Assembly (NCBI GenBank): GCA_964640665.1
Contig: CAZXHT010000009.1
Location: 26,540-90,539, forward strand
Source of the DNA: DATKYQ01 sp964640665
GTDB taxonomy: Bacteria; Myxococcota; B64-G9
Length of the DNA: 64,000 bases
Direction of reading: 5' to 3'
In this document: one piece after another, positions 32,147 to 41,342 of the stretch
How the letters are laid out: each line of letters starts with the position of its first letter
Position numbering within the stretch: the first letter of the stretch is position 1
Program-made: the position numbers and the translations under genes
The notes under the pieces: model-generated
What the model was told of the DNA's origin: nothing
Database searches by the model: none
Seen by the model: only the letters and a program-made list of their open reading frames with translations

Positions 32147-33394
32147 TTACCCGTTCATCGACTCCAAGAACTCCTGGTTCGTCTGGGTGCGACTGATCTT
32201 GGAGAGCAAAAACTCCATCGAGTCGATCACGTTGAGCGGATGCAAGAGCTGGCGCAGGATCCAGACGCGGTTGAGCGTGCTGTCTTCCATCAGCAGCTCT
32301 TCCTTGCGGGTCGAGGAGGCGTTGATGTCCAGGCAGGGGAAGATGCGCTTCTCCATCAACTTGCGATCCAGCCGCATTTCGGAGTTGCCTGTGCCCTTGA
32401 ACTCTTCGAAGATCACCTCGTCCATGCGCGAGCCGGTATCAACAAGCGCCGTGCCGATGATGGTCAGCGAGCCGCCGCCCTCGATGTTGCGGGCCGCGCC
32501 GAAAAAGCGCTTGGGCTTGTGCAGGGCGTTGGAGTCGACGCCGCCCGAGAGAATCTTGCCGGACGGCGGCACCACCGAGTTGTAGGCCCGGGCCAGGCGG
32601 GTGATCGAATCGAGCAGGATGACCACGTCCTTGTTGTGTTCGACCATGCGCTTGGCTTTCTCGATCACCATCTCGGCCACCTGGACGTGGCGCTGGGCCG
32701 GCTCGTCGAAGGTCGAACTGACCACCTCGCCGTGGACCGAGCGCTCCATGTCGGTAACTTCTTCGGGACGCTCGTCGATCAGCAACACCATCAGCTCGAC
32801 TTCCTTGTGGTTGTGAGCCAGGGCGTGGGCGATGTCCTGCAACAGAACCGTCTTGCCGGCCCGCGGTGGGCTGACGATCAAGCAGCGCTGGCCCTTGCCG
32901 ATCGGAACCAGGAGATCGATGATGCGCGTCGAGAAGTTCTTTGGATCGTATTCAAGCTGGAAGCGCTCGTCTGGATAGAGCGGCGTCAGGTTGTCGAAGA
33001 GAATCTTGTCGCGCGCGACGTCGGGATCTTCGAAATTGATCACCTCGACCTTGAGCATGGCGAAGTAACGTTCGCCCTCCTTGGGCGGCCTGACCTGTCC
33101 GGAAACCGTATCGCCGGTCTTGAGGTTGAAGCGCCTGATCTGCGAGGGAGAGACGTAGATGTCATCCGGACCGGGCAGGTAGTTGTAGTCGGGAGAGCGC
33201 AGAAAACCGAAGCCGTCCGGGAGGGTTTCCAGCACCCCTTCTCCGTAGATGTGCCCGTTCTTTTCGGTTTGGGCCTGCAAGAGCGCGAAGATCAACTCCG
33301 ACTTGCGCATGCCGCCGGCCCCCTGGACTTTGAGTTCCTTGGCCAGCTTGTTGAGTTCACTGATCTTCATGTTCTTGAGTTCCTTGAGGTTCAT
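32147..33394 (-). CDS. rho: Transcription termination factor Rho
   Basis: The 415-residue protein has the N-terminal helix region LKNMKISELNKLAKEL, the RNA-binding cold-shock-like domain (GEGVLETLPDGFGFLRSPDYN) and the P-loop SPPRAGKTVLLQDIA. The catalytic and translocation motifs VLLIDERPEEV and LLDSITRLARAYN are present. It is a hexameric RNA helicase that ends transcription. TAAGGAGGAAGT precedes the ATG. It has a strong promoter 145 nt upstream with a long leader, which in many bacteria allows Rho to regulate itself. Confidence 0.97.
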   Translation of the reverse strand: MNLKELKNMKISELNKLAKELKVQGAGGMRKSELIFALLQAQTEKNGHIYGEGVLETLPDGFGFLRSPDYNYLPGPDDIYVSPSQIRRFNLKTGDTVSGQVRPPKEGERYFAMLKVEVINFEDPDVARDKILFDNLTPLYPDERFQLEYDPKNFSTRIIDLLVPIGKGQRCLIVSPPRAGKTVLLQDIAHALAHNHKEVELMVLLIDERPEEVTDMERSVHGEVVSSTFDEPAQRHVQVAEMVIEKAKRMVEHNKDVVILLDSITRLARAYNSVVPPSGKILSGGVDSNALHKPKRFFGAARNIEGGGSLTIIGTALVDTGSRMDEVIFEEFKGTGNSEMRLDRKLMEKRIFPCLDINASSTRKEELLMEDSTLNRVWILRQLLHPLNVIDSMEFLLSKISRTQTNQEFLESMNG

Positions 33395-33537
33395 ACTTCC
33401 TCCTTAGGGGCGGATTTGGCTTTGACATGAGCAAAGCGGTTGGAAGAGTTATTGAGGGGTCCGGACGACTGCCTGATCACCTATTTGTAAACGCTTGAAA
33501 GAGGGGTTGCAAAAAGAGCATCCGCAAAAACGCCCGA

Positions 33538-33566
33538 ACAATAAGGTGGCCAAAGGTAGTTGTCAA
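33538..33566 (-). promoter_or_regulatory. rho promoter
   Basis: On the minus strand TTGACA (33566-33561) is followed after exactly 17 nt by TATTGT (33543-33538). Transcription should start near 33531, giving a leader of about 137 nt before the rho ATG. Confidence 0.65.
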
Positions 33567-33601
33567 GCGAAAAGCGCAAAAAGACCCGGTGCGACCTCCT
33601 C

Positions 33602-33630
33602 TTGTCCCCGGGCCCGCCCGGCGCTATGCT
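33602..33630 (+). promoter_or_regulatory. ligA promoter, predicted leaderless
   Basis: TTGTCC (33602-33607) is followed after 17 nt by TATGCT (33625-33630). The ligA ATG begins at 33640, 9 nt after the -10 box, so the transcript would start within about 3 nt of the start codon. No Shine-Dalgarno sequence is seen. Confidence 0.5.
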
Positions 33631-33639
33631 AGGCCCCGC

Positions 33640-35652
33640 ATGAATCGTGATCAGGCCATAGCCCGCATCCAGAAACTCGTCGGGCAGATTCGCGAGCACA
33701 ACCGGCGCTACTACGTCGAGGACGGTCCAATTATCTCCGACGCGGCCTATGACCGGTTGATGCGCGAGCTGGTCGAGTTGGAAAATGAGTACCCCGATCT
33801 GGCGGCCCCCGATTCACCAACCCACAGGGTGGGCGCAGCGCCCCTGCAGTCGTTTACCGAGATCGCCCACCCCAGCCCGATGCTCAGTCTGCAGAACGCC
33901 TTTTCGGACCAGGAGCTTGTGGATTTCGACGAGCGCGTGCGCAAGGCGCTCGATCACCCGGGTCCCGTCGAGTACATGGCCGAGCCCAAGCTGGACGGCG
34001 TGGCCCTCGAGCTGTGCTACGACACGGGCCTGCTTTCGAGCGCGGCCACCCGCGGCGACGGGATCACCGGAGAGGACGTCACCCAAAACGCCCGCACCAT
34101 CAAGTCGGTGCCGCTGCGGCTGCGGCCGCCCGGAAAGGCACCCCTGCCCGCGCGTCTGGTGGTTCGCGGCGAGGTCGTGATCCTCAAGAAAGACTTCGAG
34201 AAGCTCAACGCGGCCCAGCTTGCGGCAGGCCTCAAAACCTTCGCCAATCCCCGCAACGCAGCGGCGGGCTCGCTCAGGCAACTCGACTCGCGCGTCACCG
34301 CCGCGCGCCCGCTGACCGCCTTTATGTACGCGCCGGCTATCGAACTGCCCGGTATCGAAAACCAGGCCCAGTTTCTTGCAACCCTTTCCGGGATGGGCTT
34401 TCTGGTAAATGATCTTTCTCGTACCTGCACGGGGATCGAGCAAGTGCTCACGGCCCGTGACGACCTGCTGGAGCATCGCTTCGACTTGCCCTACGAGGTC
34501 GACGGCCTGGTGGTCAAGGTAAACGACTTCTCGCTCCAGAAGCGCCTGGGAGCCGTCTCGCGCTCGCCGCGCTGGGCCACGGCCTACAAGTTGCCGCCGG
34601 TGCAGGAAACCACGGTCGTCAACGACATCGTCGTGCAGGTCGGTCGCACCGGGGTGCTGACGCCGGTGGCGCTGCTGGAGCCTGTCTGGATTTCCGGCGC
34701 CGAGGTCTCCCGGGCGACCCTGCACAACCAGGACGAGATCGATCGCAAGGACATCAGGCGCGGTGACACGGTGCTCGTGCAGCGGGCCGGGGACGTCATT
34801 CCCGAGGTAGTGGAGGTGATCAAGGAGTCGCGCCGGGGCACTCCCGAGCGCTTTCGTATACCCGAAATCTGCCCGGTCTGCGGAGCGCGGGTGGTGCGCG
34901 AGGAGGGCGAGGCCGCCCGGCGTTGCGGCAACGCAAGCTGCCCGGCCCAGCTGCGGGCCGGGCTACGCCACTTCGCCTCGCGCGGGGCCATGGACATCGA
35001 CGGGCTGGGTGAAAAAATCATCGATCAGCTCGTCGGGCGCGGCCTGGTAAAGGACGCCGCCGACCTGTACCGGCTTGACGCCGAGACCTTGGGTTCTCTC
35101 GAACGCCTGGCCGACAAGTCGGCCGACAACCTGGTGCGCGCCTTGGAGGCCAGCAAGGATGTGCCCTTGCAGAGGTTGATCTACGCCCTGGGCATCCGCC
35201 ACGTGGGTGAACACGTGGCGCTGCTTCTGGCCCTTGAGATGGGATCAATAGACGCAGTCGGGCGAGCCGACCGGGAGCGGCTCGAGGCTATCGACGGCAT
35301 CGGCCCCGAGGTGGCCGGAAGCTTGGTCACCTTCTTTACGCAACCCCAGAACAAGGCACTACTCGAACGACTCTTGCAGGCGGGAGTGCGCCCGCTGGCT
35401 CCAACGCAAAGGGCCGCGACGACGCTCGATGGAAAGAGCGTCGTCTTGACCGGCACACTCTCGGGCATGGGCCGTAGGCAGGCCAAGGAACTAATTCAGG
35501 CCCTCGGCGGCCGGGTGACCGGCTCGTTGAGCAAGAAAACCGACTTTCTCGTTGCAGGCGACAATCCCGGCTCGAAGCTCGATCGCGCCCGGCAACTCGG
35601 AGTCGAGATTATAACGGAGAACGACTTTCTCGATCTCGCCAGACGCCGGTAG
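33640..35652 (+). CDS. ligA: NAD-dependent DNA ligase LigA
   Basis: The 670-residue protein has the NAD-binding Ia region (HNRRYYVEDGPIISDAAYDRL) and the adenylation motif EPKLDGVALEL with the active lysine. A C4 zinc finger (CPVCGARVV...CGNASCPAQL), helix-hairpin-helix repeats and a C-terminal BRCT domain (GKSVVLTGTLSGMGRRQAKE) follow. It seals nicks in replication and repair. I place the start at the ATG at 33640 (MNRDQAIARIQ); the frame continues 17 codons upstream through the promoter. It is divergent from rho. Confidence 0.96.
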   Translation: MNRDQAIARIQKLVGQIREHNRRYYVEDGPIISDAAYDRLMRELVELENEYPDLAAPDSPTHRVGAAPLQSFTEIAHPSPMLSLQNAFSDQELVDFDERVRKALDHPGPVEYMAEPKLDGVALELCYDTGLLSSAATRGDGITGEDVTQNARTIKSVPLRLRPPGKAPLPARLVVRGEVVILKKDFEKLNAAQLAAGLKTFANPRNAAAGSLRQLDSRVTAARPLTAFMYAPAIELPGIENQAQFLATLSGMGFLVNDLSRTCTGIEQVLTARDDLLEHRFDLPYEVDGLVVKVNDFSLQKRLGAVSRSPRWATAYKLPPVQETTVVNDIVVQVGRTGVLTPVALLEPVWISGAEVSRATLHNQDEIDRKDIRRGDTVLVQRAGDVIPEVVEVIKESRRGTPERFRIPEICPVCGARVVREEGEAARRCGNASCPAQLRAGLRHFASRGAMDIDGLGEKIIDQLVGRGLVKDAADLYRLDAETLGSLERLADKSADNLVRALEASKDVPLQRLIYALGIRHVGEHVALLLALEMGSIDAVGRADRERLEAIDGIGPEVAGSLVTFFTQPQNKALLERLLQAGVRPLAPTQRAATTLDGKSVVLTGTLSGMGRRQAKELIQALGGRVTGSLSKKTDFLVAGDNPGSKLDRARQLGVEIITENDFLDLARRR

Positions 35653-35776
35653 AGGCAAACATATTGCATCTGTGTCACATCCAAAAAAAACGAGTATGCC
35701 GCGAGTTCGGGCATTCGACCGCCAGGGGCTGTTCATCATGTCCTACATGTTCTCGCTATCCGGAAAAGAGGTCTGC

Positions 35777-36538
35777 TCAGACCGCCTTGCGAAAGTGATA
35801 GAGGCAGTCGTAATAGTCCCACAGCGGCAGCACGGCGCGTAGCAACAGCTCGAAGCGGGCCAGCGGTTCGATGCAGCCTGCGGGCAGCAGACCGAAACGC
35901 AGCCCGAACCAACTGGGCAAGAGGCGTCCCCGGCGCAGGGGCCGCACCCGCAATGGCGCGAAGCCGGCCCGCCGCAGGGCCCGGTCGTAAGCGAGGTAGC
36001 TCCGGTACACCTTGTGGTGTGCGCGACTGATCCGGCCGAAGCGCCGGATGTGTTCAATAAGGATCACTTCGCCACCCGGGCGCAGAACCCGGTGGAACTC
36101 CTGAAGAACGTGGTCGAGCCGGTCGTCCTCCAGGATGTACATGAGCACTCCGGCGGTGGTGACAACATCCAGGCGCCCGTCAGCCAGTGGCAGGTCTCCC
36201 CCGTCGTCGAAGAGGACGAACTCCACGGGAAGACCGGCCCGGCGCGCCTCGGCGATACGGATCATTTCCGATGAGATGTCCAGTCCGACCACTCGGTGGC
36301 CCCACCGGGCCTGGCGGATGGCCTGCCGCCCGGCGCCGCACCCGAAGTCAAGGACACGCAGCGGGTGATCTTCAGGGAGGAGCCCGTCCAGCGTCAAATC
36401 CGCAAGAGTCTGGATGTAGCGGTTCTTGAGACCTCGCCGGTCTCCGCGGTCCACGACGGCTGACTCTCCGTACTTGCGCGCCAGATGGTCCCACTCTTGT
36501 GACGGCGTGGTCCCGTTTTCTGCTTCGGAAGTGTCCAT
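35777..36538 (-). CDS. Class I SAM-dependent methyltransferase
   Basis: The 253-residue protein has motif I VLDFGCGAGRQAIRQ, an acidic residue ending strand 2 (VVGLDISSEM), and the later LDVVTTAGVLMYI and LRPGGEVILIEHI, all typical of Methyltransf_11/25 small-molecule methyltransferases. The substrate is not evident. The C-terminal 70 residues (arginine-rich, RVRPLRRGRLLPSWFGLR) resemble those of glycan-locus methyltransferases. It lies 3 nt after the flippase-like gene, so they form an operon. Confidence 0.85.
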   Translation of the reverse strand: MDTSEAENGTTPSQEWDHLARKYGESAVVDRGDRRGLKNRYIQTLADLTLDGLLPEDHPLRVLDFGCGAGRQAIRQARWGHRVVGLDISSEMIRIAEARRAGLPVEFVLFDDGGDLPLADGRLDVVTTAGVLMYILEDDRLDHVLQEFHRVLRPGGEVILIEHIRRFGRISRAHHKVYRSYLAYDRALRRAGFAPLRVRPLRRGRLLPSWFGLRFGLLPAGCIEPLARFELLLRAVLPLWDYYDCLYHFRKAV

Positions 36539-36541
36539 CCG

Positions 36542-37507
36542 CTATCCCCTTCTAATCGTCTTCCAACACCAACCCGACACGGGCAACAATATTTCGATAA
36601 CCGTCATCCACACGCGCGTGGTCAGGGCGATCAACACTGAAGCGGAAATCGGCCAGGCCGTGGAGAGAAACAACGCCAGTGCGCTGTCCCTAACACCCAG
36701 GCCCCCGGGGATGAAGAACACCACCAAGTTGACCACCGCGGATCCGGCCAGCGCGCAGGTGACGAGCAGGTAGGCATCCCACCCGACGGCATAGAACGAT
36801 TGGATGAACAGAAGCAGTCCCGCGCCAGCAATCAGGTAGGCTGCGCATACCAGGGCCACCTGGGCAATCAGGATGCTAAAACCCGGCCAGCGCTCCAGGG
36901 GATCGCGCTTCAGCCTGCGCAGCACGGCGTTGAACAGAGGGCGGAAGACACGCGGGTGAAGGAACAGCAGGCCAAACGGTATCAAGATGGCGACGTAGGC
37001 GAGAGCCCCCGCGTCGGGGAGCACAAACCCGGCCAGGGCCAGAAACACCACCAGCGCGGCAAAGGCCGTGACGACCATCTCCATCAGGAAAGCAACCGTG
37101 ATGACTTTCCGGTCCGTTCCGCGTACGTGGTAGCTGAGGAACCGCGAGAACAGGACGAACACGGTCCCCGGGATGTAGCGGGCCAGCAGCGAGCCGGTCC
37201 AGGCCCGAAACGACTCTGCGAAAGAGACTCGCTCGCCGAGGGATTGCACCAGAAGGTGCCACACTAAGACGTTCAGGCAGTATGCGAGGTACATCACCAG
37301 CGAACCCAACGCCAGGTGCAGCCACTCGAACGTCCACGAAAGCGTCCCGATCTCGTCGATGTGGATGTACAGGAGCCGGCCCAGAAACACCAGGATGGCC
37401 AGACCCAGTGCCAGGCGAAGCAGGAAGAGACCGCGCCGGGGCCGTTCTCCTGCCTCGGATTCCCGCTCGGGCCGGCTCATTGAACTTGTAGGAAAAACAA
37501 AGCACAT
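36542..37507 (-). CDS. Lysylphosphatidylglycerol-synthase-TM/AglD-like membrane protein
   Basis: The 321-residue protein has about eight membrane helices and the features of the UPF0104/LPG_synthase_TM family: LYIHIDEIGTLSWTFEWLHL near the start, SFAESFRAWTGSLLARYIPG and the glycine-rich FFIPGGLGVRDSALALFLS near the end. Members include flippase-like proteins and proteins in glycan or hopanoid pathways. The ATG at 37507 has AGGAG 12 nt upstream; an ATG at 37480 (MSRPERESE) is an alternative. Its place in a glycan locus suggests handling of a lipid-linked intermediate. Confidence 0.8.
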   Translation of the reverse strand: MCFVFPTSSMSRPERESEAGERPRRGLFLLRLALGLAILVFLGRLLYIHIDEIGTLSWTFEWLHLALGSLVMYLAYCLNVLVWHLLVQSLGERVSFAESFRAWTGSLLARYIPGTVFVLFSRFLSYHVRGTDRKVITVAFLMEMVVTAFAALVVFLALAGFVLPDAGALAYVAILIPFGLLFLHPRVFRPLFNAVLRRLKRDPLERWPGFSILIAQVALVCAAYLIAGAGLLLFIQSFYAVGWDAYLLVTCALAGSAVVNLVVFFIPGGLGVRDSALALFLSTAWPISASVLIALTTRVWMTVIEILLPVSGWCWKTIRRG

Positions 37508-37622
37508 TTTCTACTGCACAACTCCTACCTCTGAAATTCAAAGTGGGATGCTAGCACAGACCTTGGTTTTTGGTAAGGCTCCAGAGTGGGCGGTTAACCG
37601 AATTTCCAGTTACAATACATGT

Positions 37623-37650
37623 TTGCAAGCGCAAGAACATGCTGTAAGTT
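37623..37650 (+). promoter_or_regulatory. Possible promoter of the chimeric gene, predicted leaderless
   Basis: TTGCAA (37623-37628) is followed after 16 nt by TAAGTT (37645-37650). The ATG at 37657 begins 6 nt further on, so a transcript would start at, or next to, the start codon. Confidence 0.4.
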
Positions 37651-37656
37651 GATGCC

Positions 37657-38595
37657 ATGGTAAAAACAGCAGATGAAGGCGGCCCGCCCGTGCGTGACAG
37701 CTACCTGGTCTTTGGCAGCCCCTTGATCGAGGAACCCGAGATCCGGGAGGTCGTGGCCACTATAAGGTCCGGCTGGATCGGTACCGGCCCGAAGGTGCGG
37801 GCATTCGAGGATCAATTTCGTGAATACATCGGCAGCCGCCACGCTTGCGCCGTCAGTTCGTGCACGGCGGCATTGCATCTGTCCATGCTGGCCAGCGGAG
37901 TCGGAGCGGGTGACGAAGTCATCACCACGCCGCTGGTTCTGGCGGCCATGGCACTCGACCATCGGGCGCGGGTGATCACCGATTGGGGGCTTTTCTGCCT
38001 GTCGGCCTTCGGGGTGGGGCTGGCCATCATCCTGGGGGTGAACCTGCTGCAGAATGAAATCGGCCGCAAGACGTTGTACGTGGTGTTGAGCCGCCCGCTG
38101 GCGCGCTGGCGGTACGTGGCGGGCAAATTCCTGGGCGAGCTTGGAGTACTGGCCATCGAGGTTGCCCTGATCGCGCTGACCCTGGTGCTCATGCTGGCCT
38201 TCGAGGACCAGCCGCTCGGCGGCCTGCTCTTCAAGGCCATGGCGCTGTATGCCGCCGAAATCGTAATGGTGGCCGCCTGGGCCTTGTTCTTCTCGTCCTT
38301 TTCCTCGCCTTACCTGAGTGGCTTCTTCACCTTGGGCCTGTTCGTCGTCGGTCGTTCCCTGGAGGTGCTACGGCATCTGGTCGACAAGGTGGAAATCACC
38401 TGGGTACACGCCGTACTGAAGGGCTTCTACTACCTTTTGCCGGATTTGGCGGTCTTCAACCGGGCCCCGCGGGTTGTCAACAACCTTCCCATACCCTGGT
38501 CCGAAATGGGAGCGGCACTGGCCTATGCGGCCGGATACGTGAACATCCTGGTGTTTCTTTCCTGCTGGGTATTCAGCCGGCGGGAGTTGGCGTGA
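37657..38595 (+). CDS. Chimeric ORF: DegT-type aminotransferase N-terminus fused to ABC-2 permease
   Basis: Residues 14-93 match the start of DegT/DnrJ/EryC1/StrS sugar aminotransferases (GSPLIEEPEIREVVATIRSG, FREYIGSRHACAVSSCTAAL, GDEVITTPL). From residue 94 (VLAAMALDHRARVITDWGLF) to the end it is a six-helix-type ABC-2 permease closely related to the PilI-like protein at 6665-7432, including RKTLYVVLSRPLARWRYVAG and FFSSFSSPYLSGFFTLGLF. The aminotransferase lacks its PLP-lysine half and the permease lacks its first helix. The frame is intact through a junction near 37936. A deletion between two loci, or an assembly join, best explains it. It is coupled by GTGA to the epimerase gene. Confidence 0.85.
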   Translation: MVKTADEGGPPVRDSYLVFGSPLIEEPEIREVVATIRSGWIGTGPKVRAFEDQFREYIGSRHACAVSSCTAALHLSMLASGVGAGDEVITTPLVLAAMALDHRARVITDWGLFCLSAFGVGLAIILGVNLLQNEIGRKTLYVVLSRPLARWRYVAGKFLGELGVLAIEVALIALTLVLMLAFEDQPLGGLLFKAMALYAAEIVMVAAWALFFSSFSSPYLSGFFTLGLFVVGRSLEVLRHLVDKVEITWVHAVLKGFYYLLPDLAVFNRAPRVVNNLPIPWSEMGAALAYAAGYVNILVFLSCWVFSRRELA

Positions 38596-39674
38596 CTTTT
38601 CACGTGGTCATCGGCACCAAGGCGCAGTGGATCAAGATGGCGCCGGTGCTGATCGAGATGCGCCGGCGCGGGCTGGCCCTGAGGGTGATAGACAGCGGCC
38701 AGCACGCGGAAGTCACTCGCAGGGTGCGCGAGCATTTTTCTCTTCCGGAGCCGGACCTCTATATCGGTGGGGGCACCTCTGTAAAAACCATCGGCTCGGG
38801 CCTGAAGTGGCTGGCAACGATCTCCTCCTTGGCAGCACGCAGCAGGAAGGCTTTGAGAAAATCGGTGTTCTCCGACCAGGACGGCATGGTGTTGGTACAC
38901 GGAGACAACCTGACCACCGCCATAGGGGTAGCCCTCGCATTTCGCGCCGGCCTGCCCTTCGCCATCGTCGAGGCCGGGCTGAGAAGCGGCCATCCCCTGC
39001 ACCCGTTTCCCGAAGAGTTGCTGCGCGTGATCTTGCCGCGCGCCGCCGGCTTGTTGTTCGCGCCCTCGCAGACCGCGGTCGATAATCTGAAGAAGATGAA
39101 AGTCCGGGGCCGGGTGGTATACACCGCCGGCAACACCATTGCCGATGCCTTGCGCCTGGTGCTGGGCCTCGACCTGCCGCAAGCGCAGGATTACGGCCTG
39201 TGGAACTTTCACCGCCTGGAAACGCTGCTGGTTCCGGGCCGGGTCGACAAGTTATGCCGGCTCCTGCTGGATGCCCGCCGACACGGCCCGGTGAAGTTCA
39301 TCCTCGACCTGCCGACGCGACCCAAGCTGGAAACAACCGGCTGGCTCGAGCGCCTTGAGCGAGCCGGCGTGGAATTGCTGCCGGTACTGGCCTACCCGGA
39401 ATTCATCGGCTTGCTGGCCCGGGCCGGCTACGTAGCCACCGACGGCGGCTCTATCCAGGAGGAGTGTGCGCTACTGGGAGTCCCTTGCCTGCTGCTGCGC
39501 CGCAAGACCGAGCGCCCGGACGGACTGGGGCGGAATGTTTCCTTGCTGGCCGACATGACGCCGGAGACATTCCTTTCACAACTGGAAGAATACAGAACAG
39601 CACCCGTTTTCCCAAGGAATTCGCCTTCAGCCTTGATCGCGAAGGAACTACAAACAACGCTCTCGGGCGGGTGA
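38592..39674 (+). CDS. UDP-N-acetylglucosamine 2-epimerase (WecB-like) family protein
   Basis: The 360-residue protein starts at the GTG of GTGA overlapping the preceding stop. It has the GT-B-like epimerase fold with FHVVIGTKAQWIKMAPVL, the HGDNLTTAIGVALAF motif and the active-site stretch IVEAGLRSGHPLHPFPEE. YVATDGGSIQEECALLGVPCLLLR follows, in family order. WecB enzymes make UDP-ManNAc for surface glycans. The sequence is diverged: ASGLRS-type motif residues are partly replaced. It may act on a different sugar, such as a hydrolysing variant. Confidence 0.82.
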   Translation: MTFHVVIGTKAQWIKMAPVLIEMRRRGLALRVIDSGQHAEVTRRVREHFSLPEPDLYIGGGTSVKTIGSGLKWLATISSLAARSRKALRKSVFSDQDGMVLVHGDNLTTAIGVALAFRAGLPFAIVEAGLRSGHPLHPFPEELLRVILPRAAGLLFAPSQTAVDNLKKMKVRGRVVYTAGNTIADALRLVLGLDLPQAQDYGLWNFHRLETLLVPGRVDKLCRLLLDARRHGPVKFILDLPTRPKLETTGWLERLERAGVELLPVLAYPEFIGLLARAGYVATDGGSIQEECALLGVPCLLLRRKTERPDGLGRNVSLLADMTPETFLSQLEEYRTAPVFPRNSPSALIAKELQTTLSGG

Positions 39675-39730
39675 AACTGCAGCCATAGTGCGTGAAAGAC
39701 ATCACTCGGCAAGCAATATATAGGATTCAG

Positions 39731-40552
39731 CTACCATCTCCTTGGAGATTTCCCTTTAGAGTAATTTCTCAAAAAGTCCGGGCAAAGGAATTTGGACATG
39801 GAAAAGCGATGCAGAAACCAACTCCGAAAGCGATCTGTAAACAACGGGACAAAAGAAAGGGCCTCTTGTATCTTCTGTCTAAAGATCACACCCGGGAAGA
39901 GCTGCTCTCTCAAAGTAATATCCTTGTAGCATCCCACCAGATCGTGGAAGGCAAACCCACTTCGCTCGTCCTTGTGTATTAAGAATTGTGCGTGGGGAAG
40001 TCCAAAGATGACGGCCCCCACTGCCTCGGCGAAATAAACAGCAAAAGGGAAAACGAGGCTGGGCTCGTACCGTAACGAATGCTGCCAAATCGTATCGCCA
40101 AAATCATCTCCACCAATCCAACCGCCCGTACGAACCTTGGAATAGGAGCAAATCAAATCTATGGCAATTCCTCTCAAGGTGTGATCGCCATCGATATAGA
40201 GCAGATCCAGCTCAGCTTCCGCTATTTCGTCTACTACCTCAACGGTCCTACCCCGTAAAACTATTCTTTTCTCTGCAGCAAAGTCGGTCCTGGCAACCGC
40301 TTCCTCAAAGAAGCGCTGAAACAACTTGTCATCATCATTGGCTGGTTTGTTCCAGTCCACGAGATGGCGCCAGGGATCGATCATGTAGTATCGCTCTATT
40401 CCCTCGCAGGCATGCAGAAGTTCCGAGGCATACTCTCCCCGGTATATCCCCACTTCCGCCATTTTCTTGACCTTCATTGTGTTAACAAAACGAATCCAGA
40501 AATTTTGTCTGGATGGCGCTCTCCTGATGCACTCTTGTAGAATCCGTTTCAT
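39731..40552 (-). CDS. Class I SAM-dependent methyltransferase (Methyltransf_24-like)
   Basis: The 273-residue protein has MAEVGIYRGEYASELL as motif I and the typical LDLLYIDGDHTLRGIAIDL segment with the metal- or substrate-binding acidic residues. GGWIGGDDFGD follows. Such proteins in polysaccharide loci methylate sugars or act as O-methyltransferases like those of macrolide pathways. It is the last gene of a leftward glycan block. Its base composition is lower in GC than the central operons, a common sign of recently acquired glycan genes. Confidence 0.82.
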   Translation of the reverse strand: MKRILQECIRRAPSRQNFWIRFVNTMKVKKMAEVGIYRGEYASELLHACEGIERYYMIDPWRHLVDWNKPANDDDKLFQRFFEEAVARTDFAAEKRIVLRGRTVEVVDEIAEAELDLLYIDGDHTLRGIAIDLICSYSKVRTGGWIGGDDFGDTIWQHSLRYEPSLVFPFAVYFAEAVGAVIFGLPHAQFLIHKDERSGFAFHDLVGCYKDITLREQLFPGVIFRQKIQEALSFVPLFTDRFRSWFLHRFSMSKFLCPDFLRNYSKGKSPRRW

Positions 40553-40627
40553 CGACTGTTATTCCTGCCTGCCCTGAACATTTTCATTCCGCTGCACCAT
40601 TGTTCAGAACTTCTGTTTCGGATCAGA

Positions 40628-41323
40628 TCAATATTCGCACCGGTACCCGAATATTTCAAAATCGCGACGATAGAGTTCGAAGACAATCGACTTCGCACGA
40701 CTTGACAAACCATCACTAACTACCGATGTCCCGCCAGGCGAACGGTTTTGATGCGCCAAGTCCACATCCATACCCAGGCGCGAAGCGACCATGGAGAAAT
40801 CGGCAAGCAGGTTTTCAAAGCGTCCGACAAAATCCACCAGTATTTTTCCACTGCTATTGCACACGAAACGCCACTGCGGCCTGAAGTGTATCCAGTTCAT
40901 AACATCCGCGTTTCCAAGACTTCGCAGGCAAAAATCGTCCAGGCTCCGGCATTCGGCAATATGCTTCTCCGCCCAACAGCGGTCGCCTCGGTTGAAGCCT
41001 CCGGCTTTTAGGAAATGGAAGGCCGATGCCACCCGCGTGAACGGATCGCGCACAAAGGCAAACTTGAAATATCGTTTGAACGACTTCCGTCCGAAGATTG
41101 CCAGATATTCATCAACGCTTCGGTGGCCGCCAGCGAGATTGCCAAACAGGGAATTTGCAACAGACACGCCGGCCGTCCTAGGAATGTGCACGAAGATGCA
41201 TCCCAGCACGTCGAAATCCCGTAGCGAGTAACCATCGACAACCGTTCGGCGCAAGCGCTGAATTTCAAGGTAGTGACGCCAGAACCAGCAGGTTCTACAA
41301 ACAGGCCCGTGTGGAAAGTTCAT
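40628..41323 (-). CDS. Sulfotransferase family protein (Sulfotransfer_2-like)
   Basis: The 231-residue protein contains IFVHIPRTAGVSVANSLFG, the 5'-phosphosulfate-binding loop with the HIPRTAG pattern. It also has FKFAFVRDPFTRVASAFHFL, the 3'-phosphate-binding motif of PAPS-dependent carbohydrate sulfotransferases. It would add sulfate to a surface glycan. I favour the ATG at 41323 (MNFPHGPV); a TTG upstream at 41359 would overlap the next gene. Four cysteines near the N-terminus (CRTCWF, and others) are notable. No PAPS synthesis genes are seen here. Confidence 0.8.
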   Translation of the reverse strand: MNFPHGPVCRTCWFWRHYLEIQRLRRTVVDGYSLRDFDVLGCIFVHIPRTAGVSVANSLFGNLAGGHRSVDEYLAIFGRKSFKRYFKFAFVRDPFTRVASAFHFLKAGGFNRGDRCWAEKHIAECRSLDDFCLRSLGNADVMNWIHFRPQWRFVCNSSGKILVDFVGRFENLLADFSMVASRLGMDVDLAHQNRSPGGTSVVSDGLSSRAKSIVFELYRRDFEIFGYRCEY

Positions 41324-41342
41324 CTTGTCGTTTTTCCCTGTT

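Noticed and set aside
31892..33430. 512-codon open frame antisense to rho
   Set aside because: Rho on the other strand has all family motifs; the antisense frame is low-complexity, His/Gln/Asp-Leu rich and typical of a GC-rich shadow.
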